NCBI RefSeq assembly: GCF_013366375.1
Contig: NZ_JABWMJ010000004.1
Location: 62,001 to 126,000 of the forward strand
Reading direction: 5' to 3'
DNA: 64,000 nt
Origin: Rhizobacter koreensis
GTDB lineage: Bacteria > Pseudomonadota > Gammaproteobacteria > Burkholderiales > Burkholderiaceae_C
Under the pieces are notes generated by a model. The model ran no database searches and had not been told where the DNA came from. It saw nothing but the letters and a program-made list of their open reading frames with translations. The number at the start of each line of letters is the position of its first letter. The first letter of the stretch is position 1. Shown here one piece after another: positions 23,448 to 32,957 of the stretch. The translations under genes were made by a program, and so were the position numbers.

Positions 23448-26369
23448 ATGTTCAAGTTCCTCTCCCGCGACCCGCTGCACGATCCGCTCGCGTCGCCGGC
23501 GCCGCTCGCCGCCACCGAGGTCAAGACCACCACCTGCTACATGTGCGCGTGCCGCTGCGGGGTGCGCGTGCACCTGCGCAATGGTGAAGTCCGCTACATC
23601 GACGGCAACCCGGCGCACCCGCTCAACAAGGGCGTGATCTGCGCCAAGGGCGCGTCGGGGATCATGAAGCAGGTCTCGCCCGCCCGGCTGACGCAGCCGA
23701 TGCTCAGGAAGCAACGCGCCGAGCGCGGCGCCGGCGAGTTCGAGCCGATCTCGTGGGACCGCGCGTTCGAGATCCTCACCGAACGCCTGGCACACATCCG
23801 CGCCACCGACCCGAAGAAGTTCGCGCTCTTCACCGGGCGCGACCAGATGCAGGCGCTCACGGGCCTGTTCGCGCGCCAGTTCGGAACGCCCAACTACGCG
23901 GCGCACGGCGGCTTCTGCTCGGTGAACATGGCCGCGGGGATGATCTACACGATCGGCGGCAGCTTCTGGGAGTTCGGCGGGCCCGACCTCGACAAGGCCA
24001 AGCTCTTCGTGATGATCGGCACCGCCGAGGACCATCACTCGAACCCGCTCAAGATCGCGATCGCCAAGTTCAAGCGCAGCGGCGGGCGCTTCATCTCGAT
24101 CAACCCGGTGCGCACCGGCTACTCGGCGATCGCGGACGAGTGGATCCCGATCAGGCCCGGCACCGACGGCGCGCTCTTCATGGCGCTGCTGCACGAGCTG
24201 ATCCGCACCGACCGCATCGACCATGCGTTCCTCAAGCGCTTCACCAATGCGCCGCAGCTGGTCGTGCTCGACGGTGGCGCGCGCGACGGGCTGTTCGCGT
24301 TCGACCCGACGCGCGGGCCGCCCGGCGACGGCCGCGAGCCGCACAACAAGCTGGTGTGGGATCTGCCCTCGGGCACCGTCAAGCCCGCGTATCCGGAAGG
24401 CATCGCCAACGGCTGCGACCCGGCGCTCGAAGGGCACTACCGCCTGCCGGACGGCACGCCGGTCGCGCCGTCGTTCCAGCTGCTGCGCGAGCGCGTCGCG
24501 AGCTGCACGCCCGAGTGGGCGGCGGCGATCACCGGCATCGCCGCCGAGCGCATCGTCAGGCTCGCCGAGGAGATGGGCACCACCGCGCTGCAACAGGCGT
24601 ACGAACTGCCGATCGGTTGGACCGATGCCTGGGGCAAGCGCCACCCGACGACCCAGGCGCGGCCGGTCGCGTTCCACGCGATGCGCGGCCTCGCGGCGCA
24701 CTCGAACGGCTTCCAGACGGTGCGCGCGCTCGCGGTGTTGATGAGCGTGCTCGGCACCATCGATGCCCCCGGCGGCTTTCGCCACAAGGCGCCGTACCCG
24801 CGCCACATCGTGCCGAACTACCGCGCGTTCAATTCGCCCGACATGATCAAGCCGAACACGCCGCTCAACGCGGCGCCGCTCGGCTTTCCGGCCAGCCCCG
24901 ACGAGCTGGCGATCAACCCCGACGGCTCGCCGATCCGCATCGACCACGCGTTCTCGTGGGAGCACCCGCTATCGGCCCACGGGCTGATGCACAACGTGAT
25001 CGGCAACGCGGTCAACGGCAATCCGTACCGCATCGACACGCTGCTCATCTTCATGGCCAACATGGCCTGGAACTCGAGCATGAACACCATGGTCGCGCGC
25101 GAGATGCTCAATCGCAGGGACGAGGCGGGCGACTACATGATCCCGTTCCTGGTGGTGTGCGACGCATTCCAGAGCGAGACCGTCGCGTTTGCCGACCTCG
25201 TGCTGCCCGACACCACCTATCTCGAGCGCCACGACGTGATGAGCATGCTCGACCGGCCGATCTCCGAGTTCGACGGCCCGGTCGACTCGGTGCGGGTCCC
25301 GGTGGTGCCGCCGACCGGCGACTGCAAGCCGTTCCAGGAGGTGCTGATCGAGCTGGCGTCGCGCCTCAAGTTCCCGGCATTCACCCACCACGACGGCACG
25401 CGGCGTTTCAGCGGCTACCCCGACTTCGTCGTCAACTTCGAGCCGGCGCCGGGCGTGGGCTTTCTGATGGGCTGGCGCGGCGTCGACGGCAGCCAGCACC
25501 TGCGGGGCGCGCCGAACCCGAAGCAGTGGGAGATGTACGCGGCCAACAACTGCGTGTTCCAGTACCACCTGCCCGAGTCGATGCGCCACATGCGCAACTG
25601 GAACCGCGAGTACCTCGACTTCGCCAAGGAGAAGGGCTGGCGCCAGAAGAACGACCCGGTGCAGCTTGCGCTCTACAGCGACACGCTGCAGAGCTTCCGG
25701 CTCGCTGCGCAGGGCAAGAGCCCCGGCCGCCAGCCGCCCGACGAGTTGCGCGAGCGCATCGAGACCTACTTCGACCCGCTGCCGTTCTGGTACCCGCCGC
25801 TCGAGGACGCTGCGACCGACGTCGAGGCGTACCCGCTCAACGCGATCACGCAACGCCCGATGGCGCACTACCACTCGTGGGATGCGCAGAACGCGTGGCT
25901 GCGCCAGATCCACAGCCACAACTACCTGCATGTGAACCCGGCGACCGCCGCGGCTGCCGGCATCGCCGACGGCGGCTGGTGCTGGGTCGAGAGCCAGTGG
26001 GGCCAGGTGCGCTGCATGCTTCGGTACAGCGAAGCGGTCGAGCCGGGCACGGTATGGACCTGGAACGCGATCGGCAAGGCCGACGGCGCGTGGCAACTCG
26101 CGCCCGGCGCCGACGAGGCGAGGAAGGGCTTCCTCCTCAACCACCTGATCAGCGAAGAGTTGCCGATCGGCGACCCCGGGGCCGGCCGGCGCATCAGCAA
26201 CTCCGACCCGATCACCGGGCAGGCCGGCTGGTACGACGTTCGGGTGCGCATCCGGCCGGCCGAGCCCGACGAGGACGCCCACACGCTGCCGCAGGTGGCC
26301 GGCGCGAGCCCGCAGCCGTCACGGGTCGAGAAGGTGCTGACCTACTTCGCGGGACGGCGCGCGTCATGA
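23448..26369 (+). CDS. soeA: SoeA-like molybdopterin oxidoreductase (probable sulfite dehydrogenase catalytic subunit)
   Basis: A 973-residue Mo-bisMGD enzyme of the complex-iron-sulfur family. The N-terminal [4Fe-4S] site has Cys30-x2-Cys33-x3-Cys37 and Cys65. A possible Mo-ligand Cys157 lies in HGGFCSVNM. No TAT signal is present, so the catalytic subunit should face the cytoplasm, as known for SoeABC, which oxidises sulfite and passes electrons to quinone. The length, lack of signal and the order A-B-C match SoeABC of purple sulfur bacteria. A thiosulfate/polysulfide or DMSO reductase role is less likely but not excluded. Its TGA overlaps the soeB start (ATGA). Confidence 0.85.
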   Translation: MFKFLSRDPLHDPLASPAPLAATEVKTTTCYMCACRCGVRVHLRNGEVRYIDGNPAHPLNKGVICAKGASGIMKQVSPARLTQPMLRKQRAERGAGEFEPISWDRAFEILTERLAHIRATDPKKFALFTGRDQMQALTGLFARQFGTPNYAAHGGFCSVNMAAGMIYTIGGSFWEFGGPDLDKAKLFVMIGTAEDHHSNPLKIAIAKFKRSGGRFISINPVRTGYSAIADEWIPIRPGTDGALFMALLHELIRTDRIDHAFLKRFTNAPQLVVLDGGARDGLFAFDPTRGPPGDGREPHNKLVWDLPSGTVKPAYPEGIANGCDPALEGHYRLPDGTPVAPSFQLLRERVASCTPEWAAAITGIAAERIVRLAEEMGTTALQQAYELPIGWTDAWGKRHPTTQARPVAFHAMRGLAAHSNGFQTVRALAVLMSVLGTIDAPGGFRHKAPYPRHIVPNYRAFNSPDMIKPNTPLNAAPLGFPASPDELAINPDGSPIRIDHAFSWEHPLSAHGLMHNVIGNAVNGNPYRIDTLLIFMANMAWNSSMNTMVAREMLNRRDEAGDYMIPFLVVCDAFQSETVAFADLVLPDTTYLERHDVMSMLDRPISEFDGPVDSVRVPVVPPTGDCKPFQEVLIELASRLKFPAFTHHDGTRRFSGYPDFVVNFEPAPGVGFLMGWRGVDGSQHLRGAPNPKQWEMYAANNCVFQYHLPESMRHMRNWNREYLDFAKEKGWRQKNDPVQLALYSDTLQSFRLAAQGKSPGRQPPDELRERIETYFDPLPFWYPPLEDAATDVEAYPLNAITQRPMAHYHSWDAQNAWLRQIHSHNYLHVNPATAAAAGIADGGWCWVESQWGQVRCMLRYSEAVEPGTVWTWNAIGKADGAWQLAPGADEARKGFLLNHLISEELPIGDPGAGRRISNSDPITGQAGWYDVRVRIRPAEPDEDAHTLPQVAGASPQPSRVEKVLTYFAGRRAS

Positions 26370-27250
26370 TCGGCTGGCTCAAGGATCTGCTCGGCGGCAG
26401 CGTCGGCCGCAGCGACGCGCCGCCGCTGGCACCAGGGCCGTTTGGTCCGACCGTTGACGAAGGCGGCGCCGGCGCCGCCGGCATCGGCCGCGGCACGCCG
26501 ACTGCAACCACCAGCGCCGGCGAGGCCGAGACGCTCGCGAAGCAGCTCGCCCTCGTCATCGACCTCAACGTCTGCGTCGGCTGCCACGCCTGCGTGACCT
26601 CGTGCAAGGAGTGGAACACCTCGGGCAGCGCCGGCCCGCTCGCCGACGAGCGGCCGTACGGCGCGAGCCCGACCGGCACCTTCTTCAACCGGGTGCAGAC
26701 CTTCGAGGCGGGCGTGTTTCCGCTCACCGACACGATCCACTTTCCGAAGAGCTGCCTGCACTGCGAGGACCCGCCGTGCGTGCCGGTGTGCCCGACCGGG
26801 GCGAGCTACAAGCGCAAGGAAGACGGCATCGTGCTGGTCGACTACGACAAGTGCATCGGCTGCAAGTACTGCGCGTGGGCGTGCCCGTACGGCGCGCGCG
26901 AGCTCGACGAAGAGCGCCAGGTGATGACCAAGTGCACGCTCTGCGTCGACCGGATCTACAACGACGACCTGGCGCCGGAGGACCGGAAGCCCGCGTGCGT
27001 GAAGGCGTGCCCGACCGGCGCGCGCCTGTTCGGCGACGTCAAGGATCCAACGTCGGAGGTATCCGTCGCGATTCGCGAGCGCGGCGGCTACCCGCTCATG
27101 CCCGAATGGAACACGCAGCCGGCCAACCAGTACCTGCCGCGCCGGCCGACCCCCGCGGTCGGCGCGACGTCGCCGATGCCGTCGGTGCGCGACCGCGAGA
27201 TGGATCGCGCCGGCTCGGGCACCACGAGCGCCGGGGCGCCGTTCGCATGA
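26366..27250 (+). CDS. soeB: SoeB-like ferredoxin subunit
   Basis: A 294-residue electron-transfer subunit with four [4Fe-4S] clusters of the DmsB/PsrB type. The four Cys groups are VCVGCHACVTSC, SCLHCEDPPCVPVC, KCIGCKYCAWAC and KCTLC ... ACVKAC. The first 50 residues are a Gly/Pro-rich extension without motif. The ATG at 26366 overlaps the soeA stop by 4 bp and the gene's own stop overlaps soeC by 4 bp, so the three are translationally coupled. It carries electrons from the molybdenum centre to the membrane subunit. Confidence 0.9.
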   Translation: MIGWLKDLLGGSVGRSDAPPLAPGPFGPTVDEGGAGAAGIGRGTPTATTSAGEAETLAKQLALVIDLNVCVGCHACVTSCKEWNTSGSAGPLADERPYGASPTGTFFNRVQTFEAGVFPLTDTIHFPKSCLHCEDPPCVPVCPTGASYKRKEDGIVLVDYDKCIGCKYCAWACPYGARELDEERQVMTKCTLCVDRIYNDDLAPEDRKPACVKACPTGARLFGDVKDPTSEVSVAIRERGGYPLMPEWNTQPANQYLPRRPTPAVGATSPMPSVRDREMDRAGSGTTSAGAPFA

Positions 27251-28182
27251 ACCCGGCCTGGTCGGTGGTCTCGTTCACGACGCTCGCCGGCGCGGCGCAG
27301 GGGCTCGTCGTCGCGCTCGCGGTCGCGCTGCTGCTCGGCGTCGACGTGGCGCCGGCGGCCGCGGGCCCGGCGCTGGTCGTCGCGCTGCTGCTGCTCGTGG
27401 CCGGACTCGCGGCGTCGTTCCTCCACCTCGGCCGGCCGGAGCGGGCGTGGCGCGCCGCGATGATGTGGCGCACGTCGTGGCTGTCGCGCGAGGTGATCGT
27501 GCTGCCGGCGTTCATCGGGCTGGTCGCGCTGTGGTGGCTCGCGCTGCGCGCGGGATCGCCGCCAGCGCTCACGGCGACGCTGCTGCCGCTGCTCGCCATC
27601 GCCGGGGCCGGGCTGCTCTGGACCTGCACCGGAATGATCTACGCGTGCCTGCGGTTCATCGAGGAGTGGGCGCACCCGCTCACGCTCGCAAGCTTCGCGC
27701 TCAGCGGCCTCTCGTCGGGGTTAATGCTGGCGGCGGCGCTGGGCGTGCTGGCGGGACACGAGGCGCTTGCCCGGACCGCGGCATCGGTCGCGCTCGTCGT
27801 CACGCTGCTGGCCTGGGGAGCCCGAAGCCTGGCGCTGCGCCGCAACACCGCGCTGCGTCATCGCTCGACGCTGCAATCGGCGACCGGCATCCGCGCCAGC
27901 CGCCTGGTGCAGACGTCGATGGGCATGACCGGCGGCTCGTTCAACACGCGCGAGTTCTTCCATCGTGCCTCCGTCGCGGCGGTGCGCCAGGTGCGCCTCG
28001 CGACCCACGTGCTCGGCTTCGCCGCGCCGGCCGCGCTGCTCGCGGCCGGTCTGGTCGGCGCGTGGCCGAGCGCGTTCGTGATCGCGCTGGTGCTGCAGGT
28101 GCCGGGTCTCGTGGCCGATCGCTGGCTCTTCTTCGCCGAGGCGAAGCACCCGCAGAACCTCTACTACCAGGTCGTGAGCTGA
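27247..28182 (+). CDS. soeC: SoeC/DmsC-like membrane anchor subunit
   Basis: A 311-residue inner-membrane protein of the DmsC family with about eight hydrophobic segments. It reduces or oxidises quinone for the SoeAB heterodimer. Recognisable segments are FLHLGRPERAWRA, TSWLSREVIVLP, TCTGMIYACLRF and SMGMTGGSFNTREFFH, and it ends in EAKHPQNLYYQ, all common in this family. The start overlaps the soeB stop (ATGA). No heme-binding pattern of the NrfD type is evident. Confidence 0.88.
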   Translation: MNPAWSVVSFTTLAGAAQGLVVALAVALLLGVDVAPAAAGPALVVALLLLVAGLAASFLHLGRPERAWRAAMMWRTSWLSREVIVLPAFIGLVALWWLALRAGSPPALTATLLPLLAIAGAGLLWTCTGMIYACLRFIEEWAHPLTLASFALSGLSSGLMLAAALGVLAGHEALARTAASVALVVTLLAWGARSLALRRNTALRHRSTLQSATGIRASRLVQTSMGMTGGSFNTREFFHRASVAAVRQVRLATHVLGFAAPAALLAAGLVGAWPSAFVIALVLQVPGLVADRWLFFAEAKHPQNLYYQVVS

Positions 28183-28227
28183 GCGCCCGCCGCGCCGCGC
28201 TGCGGACGGCAGGCGCTCTGCTTCGGG

Positions 28228-28635
28228 CTAGCGTGCCGCGTCGCGGGCGTGCTGCCAGCGGTACTCCTGCGTTCGGCCGCCGTAGCCGTACGCCGCTGCG
28301 CGCACGTCGTGAACGTGCACGTAGCTCTCCTCGTGCAGCGTGCCGAGCAGCTGTTCGAACGCCGCGAACACCGCCTCGATGAAGCGGGCCTTCTCGGCCT
28401 TGGTGTTGGTCTCGTCGGTCACCTTGATGTCGACGTAGACGCTGTGCCGGCCCTGCTCGGCGAGCGAGCGCCCGCCGACGTACCAGTCGGCAGGGGCCAC
28501 GTGGTCGATCGCGATCGCGATCAGGTTCGGATCCTTGCCGAGGATCGTCGTCGTCAGCTCGCCGAGCGTCGCCGCGATGCGCTGGCTCGTCTCGCGTGCC
28601 GGCGGCACGCTCACCTTCACCGTGATGATGGGCAT
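28228..28635 (-). CDS. 4-oxalocrotonate tautomerase-like protein
   Basis: A 135-residue member of the tautomerase superfamily. Pro2 (MPIITVKVS) is the conserved catalytic N-terminal proline. The chain is longer than the 62-residue 4-OT monomer and resembles the double-length or extended members. It ends in a basic tail. Start ATG at 28635 has SD AAGGAGG; it follows the GST gene by 11 bp in an operon. The substrate is unknown. Confidence 0.88.
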   Translation of the reverse strand: MPIITVKVSVPPARETSQRIAATLGELTTTILGKDPNLIAIAIDHVAPADWYVGGRSLAEQGRHSVYVDIKVTDETNTKAEKARFIEAVFAAFEQLLGTLHEESYVHVHDVRAAAYGYGGRTQEYRWQHARDAAR

Positions 28636-28646
28636 GGTGGCCTCCT

Positions 28647-29255
28647 TCAGCGCACCAGGCCTTCGGCGCGCAGCGCGGCCTGCACCGCCGGTCGCGACGC
28701 GACGCGTGCGAGGTAGGCCGTCAGGCGTGGGTAGCGGGTGAGCGGCAAGGCGAGGAAGTTGGCCCAGTTGACGATGGTGAACGCGTACGCGTCGGCGACG
28801 CTGTAGTCGCCGGCGAGGAAGTCCTGCCCTGCGAGCAGCGTGTCGAGTTCGGCAAAGCGGGCCGCGAGCTTCTCCTTGGCGGCCTGGCGGGTCGAATCGG
28901 CCGTCTCCTTGTGCCAGAGCCACGGGCTGAAGGTCTTGTGCAACTCGGTCGCGACGAACGCGAGCCACTCGGTCGCCGCCAGCCGGCGCGTGGTGCCGGG
29001 CTCGCCGATCAGCGTCCTGGCCGGGTCCGAATCGGCGACGAACTGCAGCAGCGCAGCCGCTTCGCTGTGGCGCGTGCCGTCGTCGAATTCGAGCACCGGC
29101 ACGTAGCCGCGCGGTGCGACGTCGAGGTAGCTCGACCCGTCGGCGAGCTTGTGGGTGGCGAGGTCGACCGCGACGGCGTCGAACGGGGCGCCGATCTCGC
29201 GCAGCGCGATGTGGACGGCGAGCGAGCAGGCACCGGGGGCGTAGTAGAGCTTCAT
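28647..29255 (-). CDS. Glutathione S-transferase (beta class)
   Basis: A 202-residue cytosolic transferase. It opens with MKLYYAPGACSLAVHIALRE, where Cys10 is the beta-class active-site cysteine that forms a mixed disulfide with glutathione. The glutathione-binding segment YVPVLEFDDGT followed by SEAAALLQ is present, and the all-alpha C-terminal domain follows, ending near residue 200. It is in an operon with the tautomerase downstream and about 115 bp after the DoxX gene upstream. Confidence 0.93.
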   Translation of the reverse strand: MKLYYAPGACSLAVHIALREIGAPFDAVAVDLATHKLADGSSYLDVAPRGYVPVLEFDDGTRHSEAAALLQFVADSDPARTLIGEPGTTRRLAATEWLAFVATELHKTFSPWLWHKETADSTRQAAKEKLAARFAELDTLLAGQDFLAGDYSVADAYAFTIVNWANFLALPLTRYPRLTAYLARVASRPAVQAALRAEGLVR

Positions 29256-29370
29256 GAAGGGTCTCCTGTTGGAAAGGTTGGAACGACGAGAACGGGGCTG
29301 GGGCCATCGCGGCGGTGATCGCGTCGTCCGGCCCCAGCCGCGGCAAGGACGAACGGCGACCGGGCTTTTC

Positions 29371-29796
29371 TCAGGCGGTGCCGAGACGCGGCACGAGCGC
29401 GCTGCTGCGCCGCAGCGCCCCCGCACCGTCACCGAGCAGCCAGAGCGCCACCGAGGCGGCGATCAGGAACACCGGGTATTCCCAGCCGCCGCCCGTGCTG
29501 GTGTGCACCCAGCCGTTCGGCGCGTGCACCCACGCGGCGACCGCCATCACCGGCAGCAGGGCGAGCGCCGCCTGGCGCGCGTAGAGGCCGAGCACGAGGG
29601 CGATGCCCCCGGCGAGCTCGGCCGCGAACACCGGATAGGCGAGCCAGCCCGGAAATCCGATGCTCGCGAAGTACTGCGCGGTACCGGGCAGCGTGAAGAC
29701 CAGAAGCTTGAGCAGCGCGTGGGCGATCCACATCGTGCCGAGGCTCACGCGCAGGACGGCGATGCCGAGCTGGTGGGTCTGCGAAGGTGAGGTCAT
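29371..29796 (-). CDS. DoxX family membrane protein
   Basis: A 141-residue inner-membrane protein with four hydrophobic segments of the DoxX/SURF4-like family. Visible are VLRVSLGTMWIAHALLKL, PGWLAYPVFAAELAGGIALVLG and WEYPVFLIAASVALWLLG. DoxX proteins are linked to thiol-redox balance and oxidative-stress resistance in some bacteria. Start ATG at 29796 has SD AGGAGA. The gene is divergent from a LysR regulator and is followed by GST and tautomerase genes, so the set looks like a small stress/detoxification unit. Confidence 0.9.
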   Translation of the reverse strand: MTSPSQTHQLGIAVLRVSLGTMWIAHALLKLLVFTLPGTAQYFASIGFPGWLAYPVFAAELAGGIALVLGLYARQAALALLPVMAVAAWVHAPNGWVHTSTGGGWEYPVFLIAASVALWLLGDGAGALRRSSALVPRLGTA

Positions 29797-29876
29797 GGGG
29801 AGTCTCCTGAGGTGGGTGAGCGAGCAGCCACTGTAGGATTGCATCGGCACCGTGAGAATGCGCACGAGGGCACACA

Positions 29877-30761
29877 TTGATTGCAACGACGCAATACCGG
29901 CTGGACGCCGCCGACCTCGAGACGGTGCTCGCACTCGCCCGCGGGCGAACGCTGGCGGCCGCAGCCGAGCGGCTCGGCGTCGACGCGTCGACGGTGTTCC
30001 GCTCCCTGCAGCGCATCGAACGAGGCCTCGGCCGGCCGCTCTTCGAGCGCACGCGCAGCGGCTACGTGCCCGCCGAGCTCGCGCTGCAGATCGCCGAGCA
30101 CGCCGAAGCGATGGAGGCAGCCGTCGAGGCGGCGCGCTCGGCGGCCGAGGCCGAGCCGTCGCGGGTGTCGGGAACGGTGCGGATCACGACCACCGACACG
30201 CTGCTGCATGGGCTCGTCGCACCGGCCCTGGCGGGCCTGCGCGACCTTCACCCGCTGCTGAAATACGAGCTGCACGCGGGCAACGAGGTCGCGAGCCTGA
30301 CCCGGCGCGACGCCGACATCGCGGTGCGTGCGACCAAGCGGCCGCCGCAGCACCTGGTGGGCAGGCGCATCGGCACGATCCGGGTCGCGATCCACGCGGC
30401 GCGGCGGCGTGCCGCGCGCGCCAGGGCCGACGTCGCGTCAGGCAGCGCCGACTGGGTCGCGCCCGACGACGCGTTGCCGGAGCATCCGTCGGTGCTCTGG
30501 CGCAAGCGCCACCTGCCCAAGGTCGAGCCGCGCTATCGCGTCAACAGCATCCTCTCGGTGCTCGAGCTGGTCGCGCTCGGCATGGGCGTCGGCATCGTGC
30601 CGCTGTTCCTGGCCGCGGGGCGCAGCGACGTCGTCGCGATCAGCGAACCGCTCGACGATGCGGAGACCGACCTCTGGCTGCTGACGCACCCCGAAGCGCG
30701 CCACCTCCGGCGCGTCGCTGCCGTGTACGCGCACCTGGCCGAGACGCTGGCGCTGCCGTGA
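29877..30761 (+). CDS. LysR-family regulator divergent from DoxX/GST/tautomerase
   Basis: A 294-residue LysR protein. The N-terminal helix-turn-helix is LAAAAERLGVDASTVFRSLQ, followed by LGRPLFERTRSGYVP and an effector domain beginning VRITTTDTLLHG and ending near LALP. The start is TTG at 29877; no ATG upstream gives a sensible N-terminus. The divergent intergenic space to doxX is only 80 bp, so this protein probably controls the DoxX-GST-tautomerase genes and itself. Confidence 0.88.
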   Translation: MIATTQYRLDAADLETVLALARGRTLAAAAERLGVDASTVFRSLQRIERGLGRPLFERTRSGYVPAELALQIAEHAEAMEAAVEAARSAAEAEPSRVSGTVRITTTDTLLHGLVAPALAGLRDLHPLLKYELHAGNEVASLTRRDADIAVRATKRPPQHLVGRRIGTIRVAIHAARRRAARARADVASGSADWVAPDDALPEHPSVLWRKRHLPKVEPRYRVNSILSVLELVALGMGVGIVPLFLAAGRSDVVAISEPLDDAETDLWLLTHPEARHLRRVAAVYAHLAETLALP

Positions 30762-30791
30762 CGGCCGCCCACGCGGACCGGCGAGCCTGGC

Positions 30792-31424
30792 TCAATCCTG
30801 CTGACGCCAGGCCGGCACGCGCCAGCCGAGCCAGAGCGCCAGCGCCCGCAAGGTCATCGCCACGGCGCCGCCGAGCACCAGGCCCACCCCGGCTGCGAGC
30901 CCGAGCGCATCGGCGCCGATCACCACCCAGGCGCCGGCGAACGCGCACACCGCATACGGCCGATGGTCGATGAACGTGCGAGGGATGTCGTTGCAGACGA
31001 CGTCGCGCAGCACGCCGCCGAACACCGCGGTCACGGTGCCCATCAGCGCGGCGACGATCGCCGGCATCTGCACGTCGAGCGCGATCTGGGTGCCCGAGGC
31101 GGCGAAGAGGCCGAGCCCGACCGCGTCGGGCCATTGCATCGCACGCGCGGTGAAGTGGATGTGGCGCGTGCGCAGCAGCAGCATCGAGGCGACGCACAGC
31201 ACCAGCAGCGCGCTGATCCAGTGGGCGTGCTCGACCCAGAAGAAGGGTCGTCGGTCGAGCAGCACGTCGCGCAGCGTGCCGCCGCCGAACGCGGTGAGAA
31301 AGGCGACCACGCACACGCCCACGACGTCGAGCTTCTTGCGCGATGCCTCGATGAGGCCCGAAAGCGCGAACGCCAGCGTCGCGCCGAACTCGATCACGCC
31401 GCGCCAGCTCGGCCACCCGTCCAT
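30792..31424 (-). CDS. TRIC-type (UPF0126) trimeric cation channel family protein
   Basis: A 210-residue membrane protein with two repeated halves, each with three hydrophobic helices. Each half has a conserved glycine-rich motif: FLTAFGGGTLRDVLLDRRPFFW and VTAVFGGVLRDVVCNDIPR. This is diagnostic of the YadS/YicG-UPF0126 family, prokaryotic homologues of TRIC K+ channels. An upstream TTG at 31430 is possible, but the ATG at 31424 is favoured. It converges with the LysR gene, 30 bp apart. Confidence 0.92.
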   Translation of the reverse strand: MDGWPSWRGVIEFGATLAFALSGLIEASRKKLDVVGVCVVAFLTAFGGGTLRDVLLDRRPFFWVEHAHWISALLVLCVASMLLLRTRHIHFTARAMQWPDAVGLGLFAASGTQIALDVQMPAIVAALMGTVTAVFGGVLRDVVCNDIPRTFIDHRPYAVCAFAGAWVVIGADALGLAAGVGLVLGGAVAMTLRALALWLGWRVPAWRQQD

Positions 31425-31531
31425 GTGCAATCTTTCCGTCGTCGCGAGGAGCGGCCAAGGTTAGCCGCTGGCACCAGTCGGGGCGAGCACGCTGAGCGCA
31501 GCGAAGGGGGCGACACGCACGGGCTCGCGCG

Positions 31532-31540
31532 GGTCCGACC
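31532..31540. repeat. GGTCNGACC palindrome (GGTCCGACC)
   Basis: It lies in the divergent interval between the TRIC and Bug receptor genes, about 155 bp before the Bug start. The same interval holds the hairpin agcggc-caaggtta-gccgct at 31450-31469. Confidence 0.35.
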
Positions 31541-31687
31541 GACCGCAACGGCCGGGTCAGCACCAGTGGTGGGGCAGGGCGTCGCGCGCAAGACTCCGCA
31601 CGACGGCCACGGGCGAACGCGGTGCAGGGACCGAGCCGGTGCTTCGAGCCGTCCGGACCGCCCGCTTCACCTCGATCTGGAGACCAC

Positions 31688-32659
31688 ATGGACAGGAGAC
31701 GCTTCATCGCCGTTGCGGCTGGCGCCGTGCTCGCCGCCGCAGCGCTGCCGGTGTCGGCGCAGGAGTTCGCCGCCAAGCCGATCACGCTGGTGGTCGGCTT
31801 CGCCGCCGGCGGCGCGGCCGACGGCGCCGCCCGCCTCATCGCCAAGAAGCTGCAGGAGAACCTGGGCCAGACGGTGGTGGTCGACAACCGAGCCGGCGCG
31901 GGCGGCAACCTCGCCCACCAGTACGTCGCCGGTGCGCCGGCCGACGGGTCGGTGATCCTGCTCGGCTCGGTCGGACCGCTCTGCGTCGCTCCGCACATGA
32001 TGAAGGTCGGCTACGACCCGCAGAAGGACCTCGCCCCGCTCACCATGGGCGTGAGCTTTCCCAACGTCCTCGTCGTGCATGCCGACGTCGGCGTGAAGAC
32101 GCTGGGCGAGTTCATCGCGAAGGCGAAAGCGAAGCCCGGCTCGCTCGACTACGCATCGACCGGCAACGGGTCGGCGTCACACCTCGCGGGCGAACTGCTC
32201 AACCAGCGCGCCGGCATCGACACCGTGCACATCCCGTACAAGGGCGGCGCGCCGGCGATGCAGGACCTGCTCGGCGGCCGCGTCGGCGCGTATTACTCGA
32301 CTCCCGCGACGGCAGGGCCGCACATCGCGACCGGCAGGCTGATCCCGCTCGCCACCACGGGCCTCGCGCGTTCGGCCTTCGTGCCGAACGTGCCGACCGT
32401 CGCCGAGTCGGGCTTTCCCGGCTTCAACGCCACCAACTGGTACGCGTTCGTGGCGCCCGGCAAGACGCCGACGCCGATCCTCGAGCGCTGGAACCGCGAG
32501 CTCGTCAAGGTGCTGTCGGCGCCCGACGTCAAGGCCGAGCTCGACAAGCACGGCCTCACGCCGGCGCCCGGCACGCGCGAGGAGCTCGCGCGCGTGATCG
32601 AGTCCGAGTCGAAGGTCTGGGGCCAGCTGATCCGCGACCGCAAGATCAAGCCGGACTGA
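31688..32659 (+). CDS. Tripartite tricarboxylate transporter substrate-binding protein (Bug family)
   Basis: A 323-residue periplasmic receptor. The signal peptide begins MDRRRFIAVAAGAVLAAA, TAT-like with an RRR cluster. Family signatures follow: PITLVVGFAAGGAADGAAR, VVVDNRAGAGGNL and the central HIPYKGGAPAMQDLLGG. Bug receptors bind carboxylates, with the two loops after the VGFAAGG segment contacting the ligand, but the ligand cannot be told. No tctA/tctB membrane genes are present in the window, which is common for orphan Bug proteins in Burkholderiales. Confidence 0.93.
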   Translation: MDRRRFIAVAAGAVLAAAALPVSAQEFAAKPITLVVGFAAGGAADGAARLIAKKLQENLGQTVVVDNRAGAGGNLAHQYVAGAPADGSVILLGSVGPLCVAPHMMKVGYDPQKDLAPLTMGVSFPNVLVVHADVGVKTLGEFIAKAKAKPGSLDYASTGNGSASHLAGELLNQRAGIDTVHIPYKGGAPAMQDLLGGRVGAYYSTPATAGPHIATGRLIPLATTGLARSAFVPNVPTVAESGFPGFNATNWYAFVAPGKTPTPILERWNRELVKVLSAPDVKAELDKHGLTPAPGTREELARVIESESKVWGQLIRDRKIKPD

Positions 32660-32899
32660 GCGCGGGGCGCCGCCGCCGCCACGCCGGCCCCGACGCAGCG
32701 AAACGGCGGCTAGCGTTGGAGGTGGCAACCGCGGCCAGGGCTCAGCGACTCGGCTGGCCGGCACCTGAGGCCGCGACGGCGCAGAAGCCGAGGCGCCGGG
32801 CGCTCCGCGTGCGGCGCCCTTTCGGCCGCTGGACGGCGTTCCTGCGTAGGCCGCCCCGTCGGGCGCCGAGCCCCCGGCTAGGCGGCCCTGGTTGATTCA

Positions 32900-32914
32900 T
32901 GCTGCGCCGCAGCA
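32900..32914. promoter_or_regulatory. phaP: PhaR-type operator 1 upstream of phaP
   Basis: TGCTGCGCCGCAGCA is a perfect inverted repeat containing CTGC-N3-GCAG, the form known to be bound by the PHB regulator PhaR of Paracoccus denitrificans. It lies just upstream of the -35 box of the phaP promoter. Confidence 0.65.
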
Positions 32915-32922
32915 CAAGTCAC

Positions 32923-32950
32923 TTGCAAACCGCTCACGCACGGGTATACT
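32923..32950 (+). promoter_or_regulatory. phaP: Sigma-70 promoter of phaP
   Basis: TTGCAA (32923-32928), a 16-bp spacer, and TATACT (32945-32950) form a good housekeeping promoter. The transcript should begin near 32957, inside the second PhaR-type box. Confidence 0.7.
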
Positions 32951-32957
32951 GCGGTTA